Assembly (NCBI GenBank): GCA_023512835.1
Contig: CM042085.1
Span: 36,224,324 to 36,288,323, forward strand
Reading direction: 5' to 3'
DNA from: Taxillus chinensis
Lineage: Eukaryota; Streptophyta; Magnoliopsida; Santalales; Loranthaceae
Length of the DNA: 64,000 nucleotides
Below the pieces are notes generated by a model that saw only the letters and a program-made list of their open reading frames with translations, was not told the origin of the DNA and made no database searches. The position numbers and the translations under genes were made by a program. Below are positions 32,088 to 42,823 of this stretch, one piece after another (within the stretch, counting starts at the first letter, position 1; every line of letters starts with the position of its first letter).

Positions 32088-32190
32088 CCAGCCAGCTGAC
32101 TTTGGCGTCACCTATGGCTTCCCAGTCTATGATAAATCCCGGGACGATGTTGCGTAGGTCATCGGCCATCGATGAGCTTGGTCCTGCCAT
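32088..32190 (-). pseudogene. 5' end of the Ulp1-like gene (start codon side)
   Basis: Minus strand, ATG at 32190-32188, open and in phase into the segment beyond Athila B at 20873. The first residues are MAGPSSSMADDLRNIVPGF. Joining at the CCAGC duplication gives a continuous frame, which is strong evidence that Athila B split this gene. The upstream sequence has a TATATAA box at 32381-32375, and an AG/CT-rich leader. A second copy of the start-codon region is at 45897-45943. Confidence 0.8.
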
Positions 32191-32520
32191 TGAGTTTGTA
32201 GATAGAGAGAGAAAGAGACACTCATAGAGAGAGATTATAAGGTTCGAAGGTGGTCAAGGGAGAGAGAAGGAGAGAAAGAGACAGAGTCGAAGAGAGAGAG
32301 AGAGAGAGTTCTAAGGTTAGGGTTCGAGTGTGAAAAGGACGAACATACCTTTGAGCTTCGTCTCTATCAGTGACTTATATATGAGTTGAGAAGTGTATCG
32401 TAGAAGTCACTCACTCTGTCGGTTCATCTTCATGGTCCGCGTTCTTTTCTCTGACCCGCCCATTTTGTCATCTGGATCCACCCGTTGGAATATTCAAGCA
32501 ATGAGTCCACGTCACCCCTT
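32144..32520 (-). repeat. ~375-bp direct repeat flanking Athila C, left copy
   Basis: Matches 45897-46269 with about 12 substitutions plus small GA-tract indels (about 3% by eye). It covers the first ~16 codons, the 5' leader, the TATA box and the upstream region of the Ulp1-like gene. Its right end directly abuts the Athila C 5' LTR. Confidence 0.93.
32375..32381 (-). promoter_or_regulatory. TATA box of the Ulp1-like gene
   Basis: TATATAA on the minus strand, about 185 bp upstream of the ATG, followed by a CT-rich leader (32198-32315 on the plus strand as GA). The same box occurs in the duplicated copy at 46124-46130. Whether it is an LTR promoter or a gene promoter is unresolved. Confidence 0.6.
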
Positions 32521-34001
32521 TGATAACGTGCATTTTATGCCGTTATTCTAGTGTTTATTTAGGATGTTTAAGAGCATGATTAGAGCCTTATTGCCTCATA
32601 TATCATATATATTTGCTCTAACCCCTAGGAAGATGCTAGTTGCAAATACATGTGCTTTTAAGCTGTTTTGGCAGGTTTTGGACCTCACTTTTGACATAGT
32701 AGATGGCCTCAAACAATTGGTGTGCAAGACCAAAAGTTTCTTAGAATGATGTCATCTACCTACCACAGAAATTTCAGAGCATTTGGAGCTGATTTGGAGC
32801 TGCACGTGAATTCACCCATTTCACGTGCAAGCCTATTTTTGCCTCTCAGGCCTCTACAGGATGCAAGGAAGCTTGGGTAGAAGTTTGAGCTGATTTGGAG
32901 GTGCACGTGAATTCACCATATCACGTGCAAATTGGCGTGCAGAGATATTTTTGGACCGATCCTATCGTTTTTCTATGCTGATCATTTGTTCCTGAAGGCC
33001 CAAGTCCAAATTGTGGATGGAAGATAGAGATTTTAATGTTTCGAGTGTTACTTATCAAAACTATGCCGTTTTGATAAATGGGTAGGGTACACACCTATAA
33101 ATACAGCCTCCACGCCCTCTGCTATGCATGCCTAACCCCCCTACACGTTTTTAGAGAGAGAGAGAGAGAGGCTCCACGACTTGGAGGTGCTCCTTGACCT
33201 AGGAGAGCAGCCGTCGCGGATTTTGGAGCCTGGATTTGAAGCTTTGCTGTGCACGTGATCAAGAAGAAGATGTTTAGCTTTTCTGCTATGGTTTTGCTTG
33301 TAATCATGCGTGAGTAGTCTTTTAATCTAGGGGAGCAATCTAGGCCCCTTGTTGCTTTGCTGTGTTTATAAATATTGGGTTTAGATGATTGAGTTTTGCA
33401 TGTTTTATGAATCTGTTCTTAAATTCTATCTTTGGATGTACACCTTGGTATTCTTAGCCCTAGTCTGGGGCGGATTGAGATTCATAACTTATTTGTAATT
33501 GGTGTGATCATTATCCTTTTGCAAGTATGATTTATTGGCTTTGCATGTTTGTGTGTTTAGATGACCATTCTGGCATACAACTCTTAAAAGGACCTCAATG
33601 ACCATTTGTTGTCCTTGGCTTATGTTTAGCATGTTTTCAATCAGACAACCCTAATACCATGAACCAGTAGAGATAACATAGGGAGGTGAAATTGTGACCC
33701 TAGATGCTTTTAATCCTTGAATCTTAATCTTAAAATCACTTTACTTTCTTTGTTTATTCAGAAAACCAAATAAAAATTAGATCTTTAGTTTAAAAAAGAA
33801 AACTTTTTGCCAAGACATTTTATAGAACAAGAGTAATTGGGTGCTTTGATTTGAGAACTAGAGAACTAGGCTAATCCCTGTGGGTTCGACCCCTTTCTTG
33901 CTGCTATTCTTTTAGTGCAAACTTAGGGAATTTATTATCTTGAAGAGAGATTTAACGACATTAGCTAGCTCTTTTAGAGAGGCTAAAAATCTTGTCTGTC
34001 A
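32521..34001 (+). repeat. Athila C 5' LTR
   Basis: 1481 bp from TGATAACGTGC to CTTGTCTGTCA. G-box-type dyads GCACGTGAATTCAC...TTTCACGTGC (32802-32828) and a second near 32902-32942. ACGT palindrome at 33054-33075, TATAAATA at 33096-33103, then GA tract at about 33151-33170. Relative to the twin LTR it lacks CAAAGCCCATCCACT-type sequence before the TATA box. Confidence 0.93.
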
Positions 34002-34004
34002 AAT

Positions 34005-34022
34005 TGGCGCCGTTGCCGGGGA
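34005..34022 (+). other. Primer-binding site, tRNA-Asp type (Athila C)
   Basis: TGGCGCCGTTGCCGGGGA after AAT, as in copies A and B. Confidence 0.93.
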
Positions 34023-34204
34023 TTCAACGGTTAACTAGTTTTTAAAATCAACATTGAGTGAAATTGTTTGAATTCTGATCTTGGTGTTTTATTTTGTCTT
34101 TTATTTTCTGTTATTTTGTGTTCTTTATTTGTTTATTTTGCATTGTTCGGAGTTGCTGGGTGTGTTCTTGTTGTTTTACAGGAACATACATCAAGGATTC
34201 CTAG

Positions 34205-36123
34205 TTGTGCATGCAAAGAGAGGAGGATATACAATTTACTCGGGAACCTGAAAGGTTGTTCAGAGCTCGGCGTAGAGCAGCTAGGGAAGCAGCACGTGAG
34301 GCGGAAGAAGCATTGCAAGGCTTGGAGCAATCCGTAGGTGATCTGATGGTAGATCTCAGACCTGATGGTGGTGCACCACACGGAGGGGCCAATTACAATG
34401 GCCAATATCCAGAAGAAGAGGGTAATAGGTTTATGCCCAGAACCTTCTTAGATTATGCAAGGCCGATGATGTCAGACCATTATTCTGGGATTCGGCAGAC
34501 AAGAGTCCAAGCAAATAGCTTTGAGCTGAAGCCGGCGTTGATCAACATGGTGAGCAACAACGCGTTTGGAGGAACAGCTGTGGATGATCCACATCAGCAT
34601 TTGATGAGGTTCTACCAAATGTGCGACACCATAAAGATCAACAATGTATCGGAGGAGGCAATAAAGCTAAGGCTTTTCCCTTTCTCTTTAAGGGAAAGAG
34701 CACTTGGCTGGTTCAACATCGCCCACAGAGTTCAATTAACACTTGGGAGGAGATGCGGACCAAGTTCATGTCAAAGTACTTCCCTCCTTCCAAGGTGATC
34801 CAGCTCGAGGGGGGAGATTAGCAGATTCAGGCAAGATGAGATGGAGACTCTTCATGAAGCTTGGGAGCATTTCAAAGACTTAGTGAGAAGATGCCCTGAT
34901 CATGGAAGAACCCAGTGGATTCAAATTGAATCTTTCTACACAGGTCTTCAGTCCCATTCACAAGACAAGGTGAATGCAGCTGTTGGAGGATGCTTGATGA
35001 ACCTAGAGCCTGACGCAGCAGCAGAGCTCTTAGAGAGGCTGTCATTAGCTGATTGGCAGTGGTCTAATGTGCGTACTTCAAAGCCGAGGGAGAAGATAGC
35101 TTCAGTTGAAAATTCTTCCAATGATGTGCAAGCACGATTCAAGCTTTAGTGAAAGGCATGGAAGTATTGGCTCTTAAAGTTGAAGGACCACAAGCTTTAC
35201 CAGTAGTTGAGCAGGGCTAGAGTGGAGCTGAAGAAGCAAATTATGTTGGAGGAAAGGGCTTGTACCAGAAACAGCAATTTTATCCTCAACAACAACAACA
35301 AGGGTACAACCAGAATTAGCAGCAATCTCAACCATTTCAGAGAACTCAGAACCGAGGGGGAGATACCTCATTTCAGTACAAATATGTGCCCCCAGGGATG
35401 AAGCAGAATCTGTATGCTACGGATAATTATTTACACCCACCTCCAAGATTCGAGCAAAAACAGCCTCAGCCTCAACAACAAAGAGGAAGGGTATATCAGA
35501 ATGTGGATGAGCCAACCAAAAGAGAGGATAATTTGGAGGAAAGGGTAGTCACCATAGAATCTTCAATTAAGAATATGGAGAAGTTACTTGTGAGTATGGC
35601 ACAGAATGCTAATCAAAGGGTGTCAACCAATACTTTTCCAAGTGACACTGAGGTGAACCCCAAGGAGAGTTGCAAGGCTATCACTCTAAGGAGCGGGAAG
35701 ACACTGAATGAAGCTGAAGAGCCTAAGAAGAAGGCAATTCCAGGAAGAACAGAGCAGACCCTTGGAAGTCGATGACCAAGGAAAATCAGATAAAGTCAAG
35801 AAAGAGTGCAAGAAAAGAAGGACAAGCAGCTGAGTCAAGACAGAATAGCTGAAGAACAGAGGCAATAGCTCAGGCCTACTATGCCATTTCCTCAGAGGCT
35901 GAGGAACCAGAGGGTTGAGGAAGAGTATGAGCGCTTTCTGAGTTTGTTCAAGAAGCTTGAAATTAATATTCCATTTGTGGAAATCTTGGAGCAAATGCCT
36001 AGGTACAGAAAATACATCAAAGATTTTGTGACAAAGAAGAGGAAATATGGGGATCATGAGACGGTGGCGATCACAAACGAGGTGAGCAAGATGTTGTTCA
36101 ACGAGTTTGCCCATCAAGCATAA
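34205..36123 (+). pseudogene. gag: Athila C gag
   Basis: Same domain order as copies A and B: Arg/Ala-rich N-terminus, RTFLDYARPMMSDHYSGI, DDPHQHLMRFYQMCDTIK, ETLHEAWEHFKDLVRRCPDHG, Gln-rich region, VPPGMKQNLYATDNYLHPP, VNPKESCKAITLRSGKTL and RYRKYIKDFVTKKRKYGDHE. Frameshifts near 34725, 34800, 35140 and 35760, and stops near 35218, 35318 and 35868 break the frame. Start chosen at the ATG aligned with copy A. Confidence 0.9.
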
Positions 36124-36450
36124 AGATCCGGGCAGTTTTAATCTCCCTTGTGTGATTGGCAATGCATCGCGACGACGAGGCCCTATGTGATTTAGGGGCC
36201 AGCATCAATTTGATTTCCTTTGCTTTGTACAAGCGACTTGGGCTTAAGGGCATGAAGCCCACTTCCATATCATTGCGGTTCATGGACCGGTCCACTGGAA
36301 GACCTGAAGGAATCATTGAAGATGTGCTAGTTAAAGTGGGCTCCTTCATATTTCCAGCGGACTTTGTAGTTTTGGAGATGGAAGAAGATAGAGGAGTTCA
36401 CTACTCCTTGGAAGACCGTTTCTCGAACGGGTTGTGCATTGATTGATGTT
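36124..36450 (+). pseudogene. pol: Athila C aspartic protease
   Basis: CDLGASINLISFALYKRLGL, the DLGA active-site variant, with the flap region, [16 protein letters not shown] and RFSNGLCID (LGR-type end, shifted). Small indels near 36170 (GCGACGACGA in place of GCAGCAGCA) and 36410 break the frame. Confidence 0.88.
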
Positions 36451-38240
36451 GCTCAAGGGCAGCTAACTCGAGAATTAATGAGGAGACCTTAGTCTTCCAC
36501 ATGGGGAAGGCTTTGCAAGGTCAAGAGGAGGAGGATTGCCTTTGGGTTGAAGACCTTGAGGAATTGGTGGAAGATTACTTGGCAGAAGAAATTACCACCA
36601 CCAATAATGGAGCCCTTCAGCTCATAGAAGCTCAACAAGATGAAGAGATGTACTTGACAGCTGAGGAAGATGAGCAAACTACAAACTCTTTGGAGCAAGC
36701 TGAGGAGGAAAAAGAAGATGACATGCCTCCAGCTCCAACTCAAGGAGCTGCCTGGACACCTAAGGTATGAATTTCTAGACTCTACAAATCAATTCCCTGT
36801 CATTGTTGCTTCTAATTTGAATGATGTGGAGTGTACTCAATTGCTAGAAGTCCTTAGGAAACACAAAAAGGCCCTAGGATGGAACATTGAAGACATTAGG
36901 GGTATTAGTCCAGGGATTTGCATGCATAAGATTTTGATGAATGATGATTTTAAACCCACTGCTGAAAGACAAAGAAGATTAAACCCTGCCATGAAAGAAG
37001 TTGTTAGAAAAGAAATTTTAAAATGGAAAAATGCGGGTATAATTTATGCTATTTCTGATAGTGAGTGGGTGAGTCCATTGCATGTTGTGCCCAAGAAAGG
37101 GGGCATGACCGTGATTAAGAATGAGAAAAATGAATTGATCCCATCTCGCACTGTGACGGGGTGGAGAGTGTGTGTTGACTATAGAAAGCTGAATAAGGCT
37201 ACTAGGAAGGAAGGATCATTTTCCTCTTCCTTTCATTGACCAAATGTTGGATAGGTTAGCTGGCTATAGTCACTACTATTTTTTAGATGGCTATTCCGGG
37301 TATAATCAGATCATGGTTAAGCCCGAGGACCAAGAAAAGACCACCTTCACGTGCCCTTTTGGCACATTTGCATTTAGGAGAATGCTATTTGGGCTTTGTA
37401 ATGCCCCTGCCACCTTCCAAAGGTGTATGATGGCTATTTTTCAGGGTTTGGTTGAGGAGATCATGGAGGTCTTCATGGATGACTTCTCGGTGTTTGGTTC
37501 CTCTTACCAACAGTGCTTGAAAAATCTAGATGTGGTCTTAGAGAGATGTGAGGAGAAGGAACTAGTCCTAAATTGGGAGAAATGCCATTTCATGGTAACT
37601 GAGGGGATAGTTCTAGGGCACAAGGTGTCTGCACATGGTTTGGAGGTAGACAAGGCAAAAATCTCTACTATTGAGACTTTGCCACCTCCTACTAATGAAA
37701 AAGGAGTGAGAAGTTTCCTTGGCCATGCTAGCTTTTATAGGAGATTCATTAAGGACTTCTCAAAAATTGCAAAACCCATGAGTAGGTTGTTAGAAAAAGA
37801 CACAAGCTTTGAGTTTAATGCAGATTGCTTAGAAGCTTTGAACATCCTCAAGGGTAAGTTAGTCACTGCACCTGTTATAGTCACACCTGACTGGGCTCAG
37901 CCTTTTGAGCTAATGTGTGATGCGAGTGATTATGCTATGTGGGGGTAGTCTTAGGGTAAAGGCGAGAAAAGGTGTTTAGGGTCATTTACTATGCTAGTAA
38001 GACCTTAGATGATGCTCAACAGAACTATACCACCACTGAGAAAGAGTTGCTAGCCGTGGTTTATGGCTACAACAAGTTTAGACCCTACCTTTTGGGGTCT
38101 AAAGTCATTGTTTATACTGATCATGCTGCATTGAAATATTTGTTTGCTAAAAAAGAAGCTAAGCCACGCTTGATTAGATGGGTTCTCCTCTTATAGGAAT
38201 TTGACCTTGAAATTAGAGACACAAAGGGAGCCCTAAATTC
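36451..38240 (+). pseudogene. pol: Athila C RT and RNase H
   Basis: Glu-rich linker ([19 protein letters not shown]), then RT with [16 protein letters not shown], a small duplication GGAAGGAAGG near 37205 causing a shift, [28 protein letters not shown] and [11 protein letters not shown] (about 37473-37500). RNase H follows: CDASDYA, a shift near 37940, [29 protein letters not shown] and [14 protein letters not shown] at 38194-38196 stands where copy A has CAG. Confidence 0.92.
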
Positions 38241-39621
38241 TGTGGCTGATCACCTCTCCCGTGTGGAGAATGCACCTAAGTCTCTACCCATTGTAGATGA
38301 CTTTCCTGATGAGAAGTTGTTTGAGGTGCATCATCTTCCTTGGTTTGCTGACATAGCAAATTATTTAGCCACTGGGTTCATACCCAAGCAGTTAGACTAC
38401 AACCAGAGAAAGAAATTGGTAGTGGATGCTAAGAAATTCATTTGGGAAGACCCAATTCTTTATAGGAGGTGTCCTGACCAAATCATTAGAAAGTGTGTCC
38501 TTGAGGAAGAAGTAGATGACATAATACATCATTGTCATGCATCACATTATGGGGGCCACTTTGGGGTGCAAAGAACTGTGGCTAAGATCATGCGGTGTGG
38601 CTTTTATTGGCCTCACATGGTGAAAGACACCTATGTCTACATCAAAAAGTGTGATAGATGTCAAAGGGTAGGTGGTCTGTCTAGGAAAAATGAGATGCCC
38701 TTAATTGGAATCCTTCCAGTTGAAATTTTTGACATTTGGGGCATTGACTTCATGGGGCCATTCCCTAATTCTGATGGGTATTCATACATTTTGCTTGCTG
38801 TGGATTATGTGTCTAAGTGGGTAGAAGCTATTCCTACTAGAGTGAATGATGCTAGGGTTGTGACTCACTTCCTTACTAGGAACATCTTTAGCCGTTTTGG
38901 GACACCAAGGGCTATAATCAGTGATGAGGGTAGTCATTTCGCAACAAATTGTTTGACAAATTATTGAACAAGTATGGTGTCACTCATAGGAAGTCTTTAG
39001 CTTACCACCCACAAGCTAATGGATAAGCAGAAGTGTCCAACAGGGAGATTAAGGCCATTTTAGAGAAAACTGTTGGAGCCAATAGGAAAGATTGGTCTCA
39101 AAGGCTTGATGAAGCCTTATGGGCATATAGGACAGCTTACAAAACTCCCATTGGGATGTCACCTTACCGTATTCTATATGGTAAGGCATGTCACTTGCCT
39201 GTGGAACTAGAACACAAGGCTCATTGGGCCTTGAAGAAGTTAAATTTTAACCCACAAGAGATCAAGGAGCTTAGGATGACTCAATTAATTGAGTTAGATG
39301 AGCTTAGGCTGGATGCCTATGATAGTGCTAAATTTTACAAAGAAAGAACTAAGAAATGGCATGATAGGCAACTCAACAATGAACCTTTAACCTTAGGACA
39401 GAAAGTTCTTCTATTTAACACAAGGTTGAGGTTATTTCCTGGAAAATTAAGGTCCAAGTGGATGGGACCTTTCGTGATAGTTGATAAGAAGCCATATGGG
39501 AGCTTTGAGCTCCAAGTCAGTAGATGGCAAGAAATTTTGGGTGAATGGCAATAGGCTGAAACCATACTTTGATTCAACTCAGAGGGAGATAGTTGATTCT
39601 CTCTCTTTCACCATTACCTGA
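38241..39621 (+). pseudogene. pol: Athila C integrase
   Basis: Connection [18 protein letters not shown] finger ([12 protein letters not shown] ... CDRCQRVGG), DDE-core blocks [24 protein letters not shown], then a one-base loss near 38940. QANG is followed by TAA (39024-39026) where copies A and B have CAA, then [17 protein letters not shown] shift near 39515 precedes the last residues. It ends at TGA 39619-39621. Confidence 0.92.
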
Positions 39622-40465
39622 TCATCACTGAAAGTCTAGCTACAGACTTTAAATAAAGCGCTGGTTGGGAGGCAACCCAATGTTTATTGCTATGTTTTAT
39701 TTTATGTTATTTTCTTTTATTTGTTTTATTCAATAAATTTGTTTGCAAGCTAACCATTATGCAGGAGACTTTGTTCCTTTCCAAGCTAACCATGTGCGGG
39801 ATGAGCAAATTATTGGGTCCTGAACTTGTGGAATTATTTTTAAAGTCAAAGTCAAGGAGCAAGGAGCAAGTGAAGCCCAAAAGTGCTTGAAGATGGGCTC
39901 AAACAATTCACGTGCAAGACTTAAAGATGGTCCATAACGCATAAGCAACTCAGTGGAGAAATTTGGGCCAGTTTGGGCCTGAACGTGAATTGCCCAATTC
40001 ACATGCACCTCCTTTTGAGCTGTAACTTTCTGGAATGGTAGATGAAGACCATGTGATTCACGTTTACTCTTGCACGCGAATTGGTAGCTGTCATATGGAG
40101 GCCCAAAAATGCAAAATACCGATTTTAGCCCTCCTAGAAGCTTCACACAATTCACGTGCAGAAGGGACTATTGCTTACCAGCTCAAGGGGGACCCACCAC
40201 CAAAGGTTGGGACGATTCTGACCTGCACGCCAATTCAGCCAATTCACGTGCAGAGGCTATTTTGGTCAGAACACTCTGAAAAGTTAGGGGCACGTGTATC
40301 AAGCCAAATGGAGCATCTTTCCTTCTGCACGCTATATAAAGGGAGGCCATCTTCAAAGGCTTCCACACCAAAATCACTCCAGATCTGAGTATTAGAGAAA
40401 CTCTGCCCTTTTGCTCTCTTGCTCTTCAGTTTTCTGCTCTTTGCTCTTATTTTCTCATTCCAAAG
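39622..40465 (+). other. Athila C post-integrase spacer
   Basis: No gene. It begins with a short hinge (AGTCTAGCTACAGACTTTAAATAAAGCGCTGG) that is conserved in copies A and B. It has many AATTCACGTGC and GCACGCCAATT half-dyads between 39900 and 40265 and ends with a TATATAAAG-like box at about 40333-40340 some 130 bp before the third ORF, which could be a separate promoter for that ORF. Confidence 0.65.
40334..40341 (+). promoter_or_regulatory. Possible TATA box upstream of the third ORF
   Basis: CTATATAAAGGG at about 130 bp before ATG 40466, followed by a CT-rich leader (CTCTTGCTCTTC, 40413-40455). The arrangement resembles a plant core promoter and is preserved in copy B (24205-24215, minus). 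Suggests sub-genomic expression of the third ORF; unproven. Confidence 0.5.
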
Positions 40466-41532
40466 ATGGTGCGCACAAGGAGGATTGGCCAGGAGGAGGT
40501 GCACTCACCTAGTGCTGATAGCCAACCTGAGGAGGAGATACTCTTGGGGAATGCTCTTGCTATGCAGGCTTTGGAGGCTTCAGAGCTGGGCTGGGCTAGA
40601 GAGGTGGCTCTTAAAATTCAAAATCTGGGATTACAAAGGTTAGTATCTGCCCAGCCAGCTATTTCCTATTCTGCCCTACAAGAATTCTATGCATCTGTCT
40701 CTGGGAGTGAGGATGAACTGATAGGGGTTGTGCAAGGGGTTTATGTCAGGATTACCCCTGAAATTATTAGACATTGCCTTAACCTCCCTGAACCCAGTGA
40801 TAGCTTCCCTCAGCTAAGCCTAGGAGAATTTGGTACTGCATGCAACTATGCTAGAAAATTTCAAAGTCGAAGGCAGTTTACCAAGAATGGTTTTGTTGGA
40901 AAATTTAGATGCCTAGCTTACCTGGTAGGGAAATGCTTATTGATTCAGACCAGTGGGCTAGATAGTGTGCCTAAGCCACACCTGGAGTTCATGTATAGCA
41001 TTGATCATATGCTAAATGTGGATTGGGCCACTACCATTTTTAAATGGTGGAAGAAAAACTCATCCAAGCGATAAATGGCGACTTTTGTGTGTTATATTTC
41101 AAAGCATGCCTGCTTTGCATTTTTCCTCCATGGAGAGCATCACTTTTCCTTCTCACCTGGGTGTTAAGAGTATTGTATCTTGAAGGAGGTTTGGGGGTCG
41201 ATACCAGAGGTCATTGGGCAACCAATGTTCCTCCTCCATCACGGCCCGCTAGGCACGGTGTTCATGTGGAGCGATCCACGGACTTTGCAAGGGAAACCTC
41301 TCCTCATATGGATCAAAGGAAGCAGACTCTATATAGACTCACCGCCATGTACATGCGATTCAATGTACATAAAGAAGATATTTTCAATTTCTTTCAAGGC
41401 ATTAGTGGACAGGTGGTGAGCGAAGTGGAGGTCATCAATTGGGCGATCACTAATGGGCACATCACTAGTGCCCAATTTGAGGAATTAATGGCCCTCATCT
41501 CTCGGAGACCAACAAGCTACTTCACAACCTAG
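40466..41532 (+). pseudogene. Athila C third ORF, N-terminal plant-transposon-protein-like region
   Basis: Sense to the element and downstream of integrase. ATG at 40466 (MVRTRRIGQEEVHSP), 202 codons open, then a shift of frame near 41050-41074 and continuation to a stop at 41530-41532. Motifs YSALQEFYASV, LIGVVQGVYVRITPEIIRHCLNLP and VDWATTIF match, in order, the minus-strand gene at 20456-20873 and around 20430. The second part has FPPW, then RHGVHVERS and DIFNFFQGI. This resembles the 'putative plant transposon protein' domain (Pfam Transposase_32), of unknown biochemical function. No transmembrane or signal segment typical of an envelope protein was seen. Confidence 0.72.
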
Positions 41533-42823
41533 AACCAGAGCATGGGAGGCTCCGGACGTAGCTGCTCATGCATCACCTAGAGCATGGGAGGCCCCGAAGC
41601 TCCTCCTGCCGCATCTACCGAAGCTTGGAGGCAAGAAACACAAGCGGCTCGGGGAGGCAAATGCCGGCACCCGGCGCGAGGTGGAAGCCCCGAGGAAGGA
41701 CAACAAAGAAGTTAAAGGCCTCCTAGGCAAAATCTGGAAGGCTTTGAGCAAGAGGAAAGCATCAAAACATTCTCCTATAGTGGAGATATCCTGATGAAGA
41801 ACCCTCTCCATCCCCCGAAGATTCCTATCCGGCCCGGGCGGATCCACCTCAACCAAAATCTTCAGCTCGGCCATCCCACTATCACCCAAAGGAGGCGGTG
41901 CCAGCAGCGGGGTATTCACCCTTCCAGCCCTCAAGAGGAGACAAAGCCAGGCGAGAGGGTATTCACCCTTCCGACCTTTTACCGATCCTGCATATTCTCA
42001 AGCTATTGTGCCTGTTATACATCTTGTCTCTTGGGGTACATACATGCCTGCCGAACCTGAAGACCTTCTTGGCCCTCCTATCTATTTAATCATTGATCCA
42101 TCCATATCATCTGCTGAGAGTCAAGCAGCATTTGAAGACTTCATTAATTCTCAGGTGTTAAGGGCTCGATTTGCAAGGGACATGGACCTCTTCACCTCGT
42201 TTGTCCTTCAAAGGATTTTAGGCGATGAATATCTATATTCAGATGAGGTGGACTTGTTTTGCAGAACTATGCGTTTTGTTGTGGAGGCTGAACCTCATAA
42301 TTACCCACTGTCCCAGTATACATCCATTATGTTGTGCGAGCTTTTTGACCAACCTCTGTCTGAAAGTGTGTGGCGCCAGCGTATCAATGGTCACAATGAA
42401 GGGCACCGTCCGTGGCATGGTATGCACGAGGTGCTGATCCCAGTGCATATTGAACGTCATTATGTCTTGGTGCGAGTGGATTTGACTCGGGGCATGCGGT
42501 CTTTGTATGATCCAAGCCGAAATGAAGGGTTCAGCAGAAGAAAGAGACGGCTTGTTCATGGGCTCATCAAACGAATCAAGGATGCAATGAAGAAAGCAGG
42601 ATTGTTGCAGGACAAGCTTCCTCTTATTCACCTCAACGAAATGGAAATCCCTCGCACCTGACCAATTCAATGTGGGATCTTTGTTTGCTACTACATGATG
42701 GCTATTCTGCAAGGGAAGGAAACTTGGGAAGTGCGCGGCGAGACGTTGGTTGACTTTGTGGCTCAGGTGCGACGAATGGTGGCCAATGTCATCTACTATT
42801 ACAGCTTGCCAAACCAGGGGTAA
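41533..42823 (+). pseudogene. Athila C third ORF, linker and C48/Ulp1-like domain
   Basis: Charged, Pro-rich linker (KLGGKKHKRLGEA, RKDNKEVKGLLGK) with several shifts between 41533 and 42008, then PPIYLIIDPSISSAESQAAF and a C48-like domain: His in IERHYVLVRVD (42458-42460), Asp in LYDPSRNE (42509-42511) and Cys in QCGIFVCYYMM (42671-42673). TGA 42659-42661 and small indels remove the oxyanion Gln that copy B keeps (EIPQQPDQ). The frame ends YYYSLPNQG at TAA 42821-42823. Ulp1-family enzymes cleave SUMO-type conjugates; activity here is inferred from motif spacing, and this copy is dead. Confidence 0.75.

Noticed and set aside
32191..32520. A host gene promoter with a normal plant gene downstream
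   Set aside because: The gene downstream is repeat-associated, decayed and duplicated around an Athila; its 3' end has retroelement polypurine tracts. No host gene is needed to explain it.
34133..34405. Minus-strand frames opposite the start of Athila C gag
   Set aside because: Antisense shadows of the gag N-terminal region; the same shadows appear opposite gag in copies A and B.
40466..41532. Envelope-like protein in Athila C
   Set aside because: Considered because of the position after integrase, but no signal peptide, no clear transmembrane helix, and the motifs match the transposon-protein-like domain instead.
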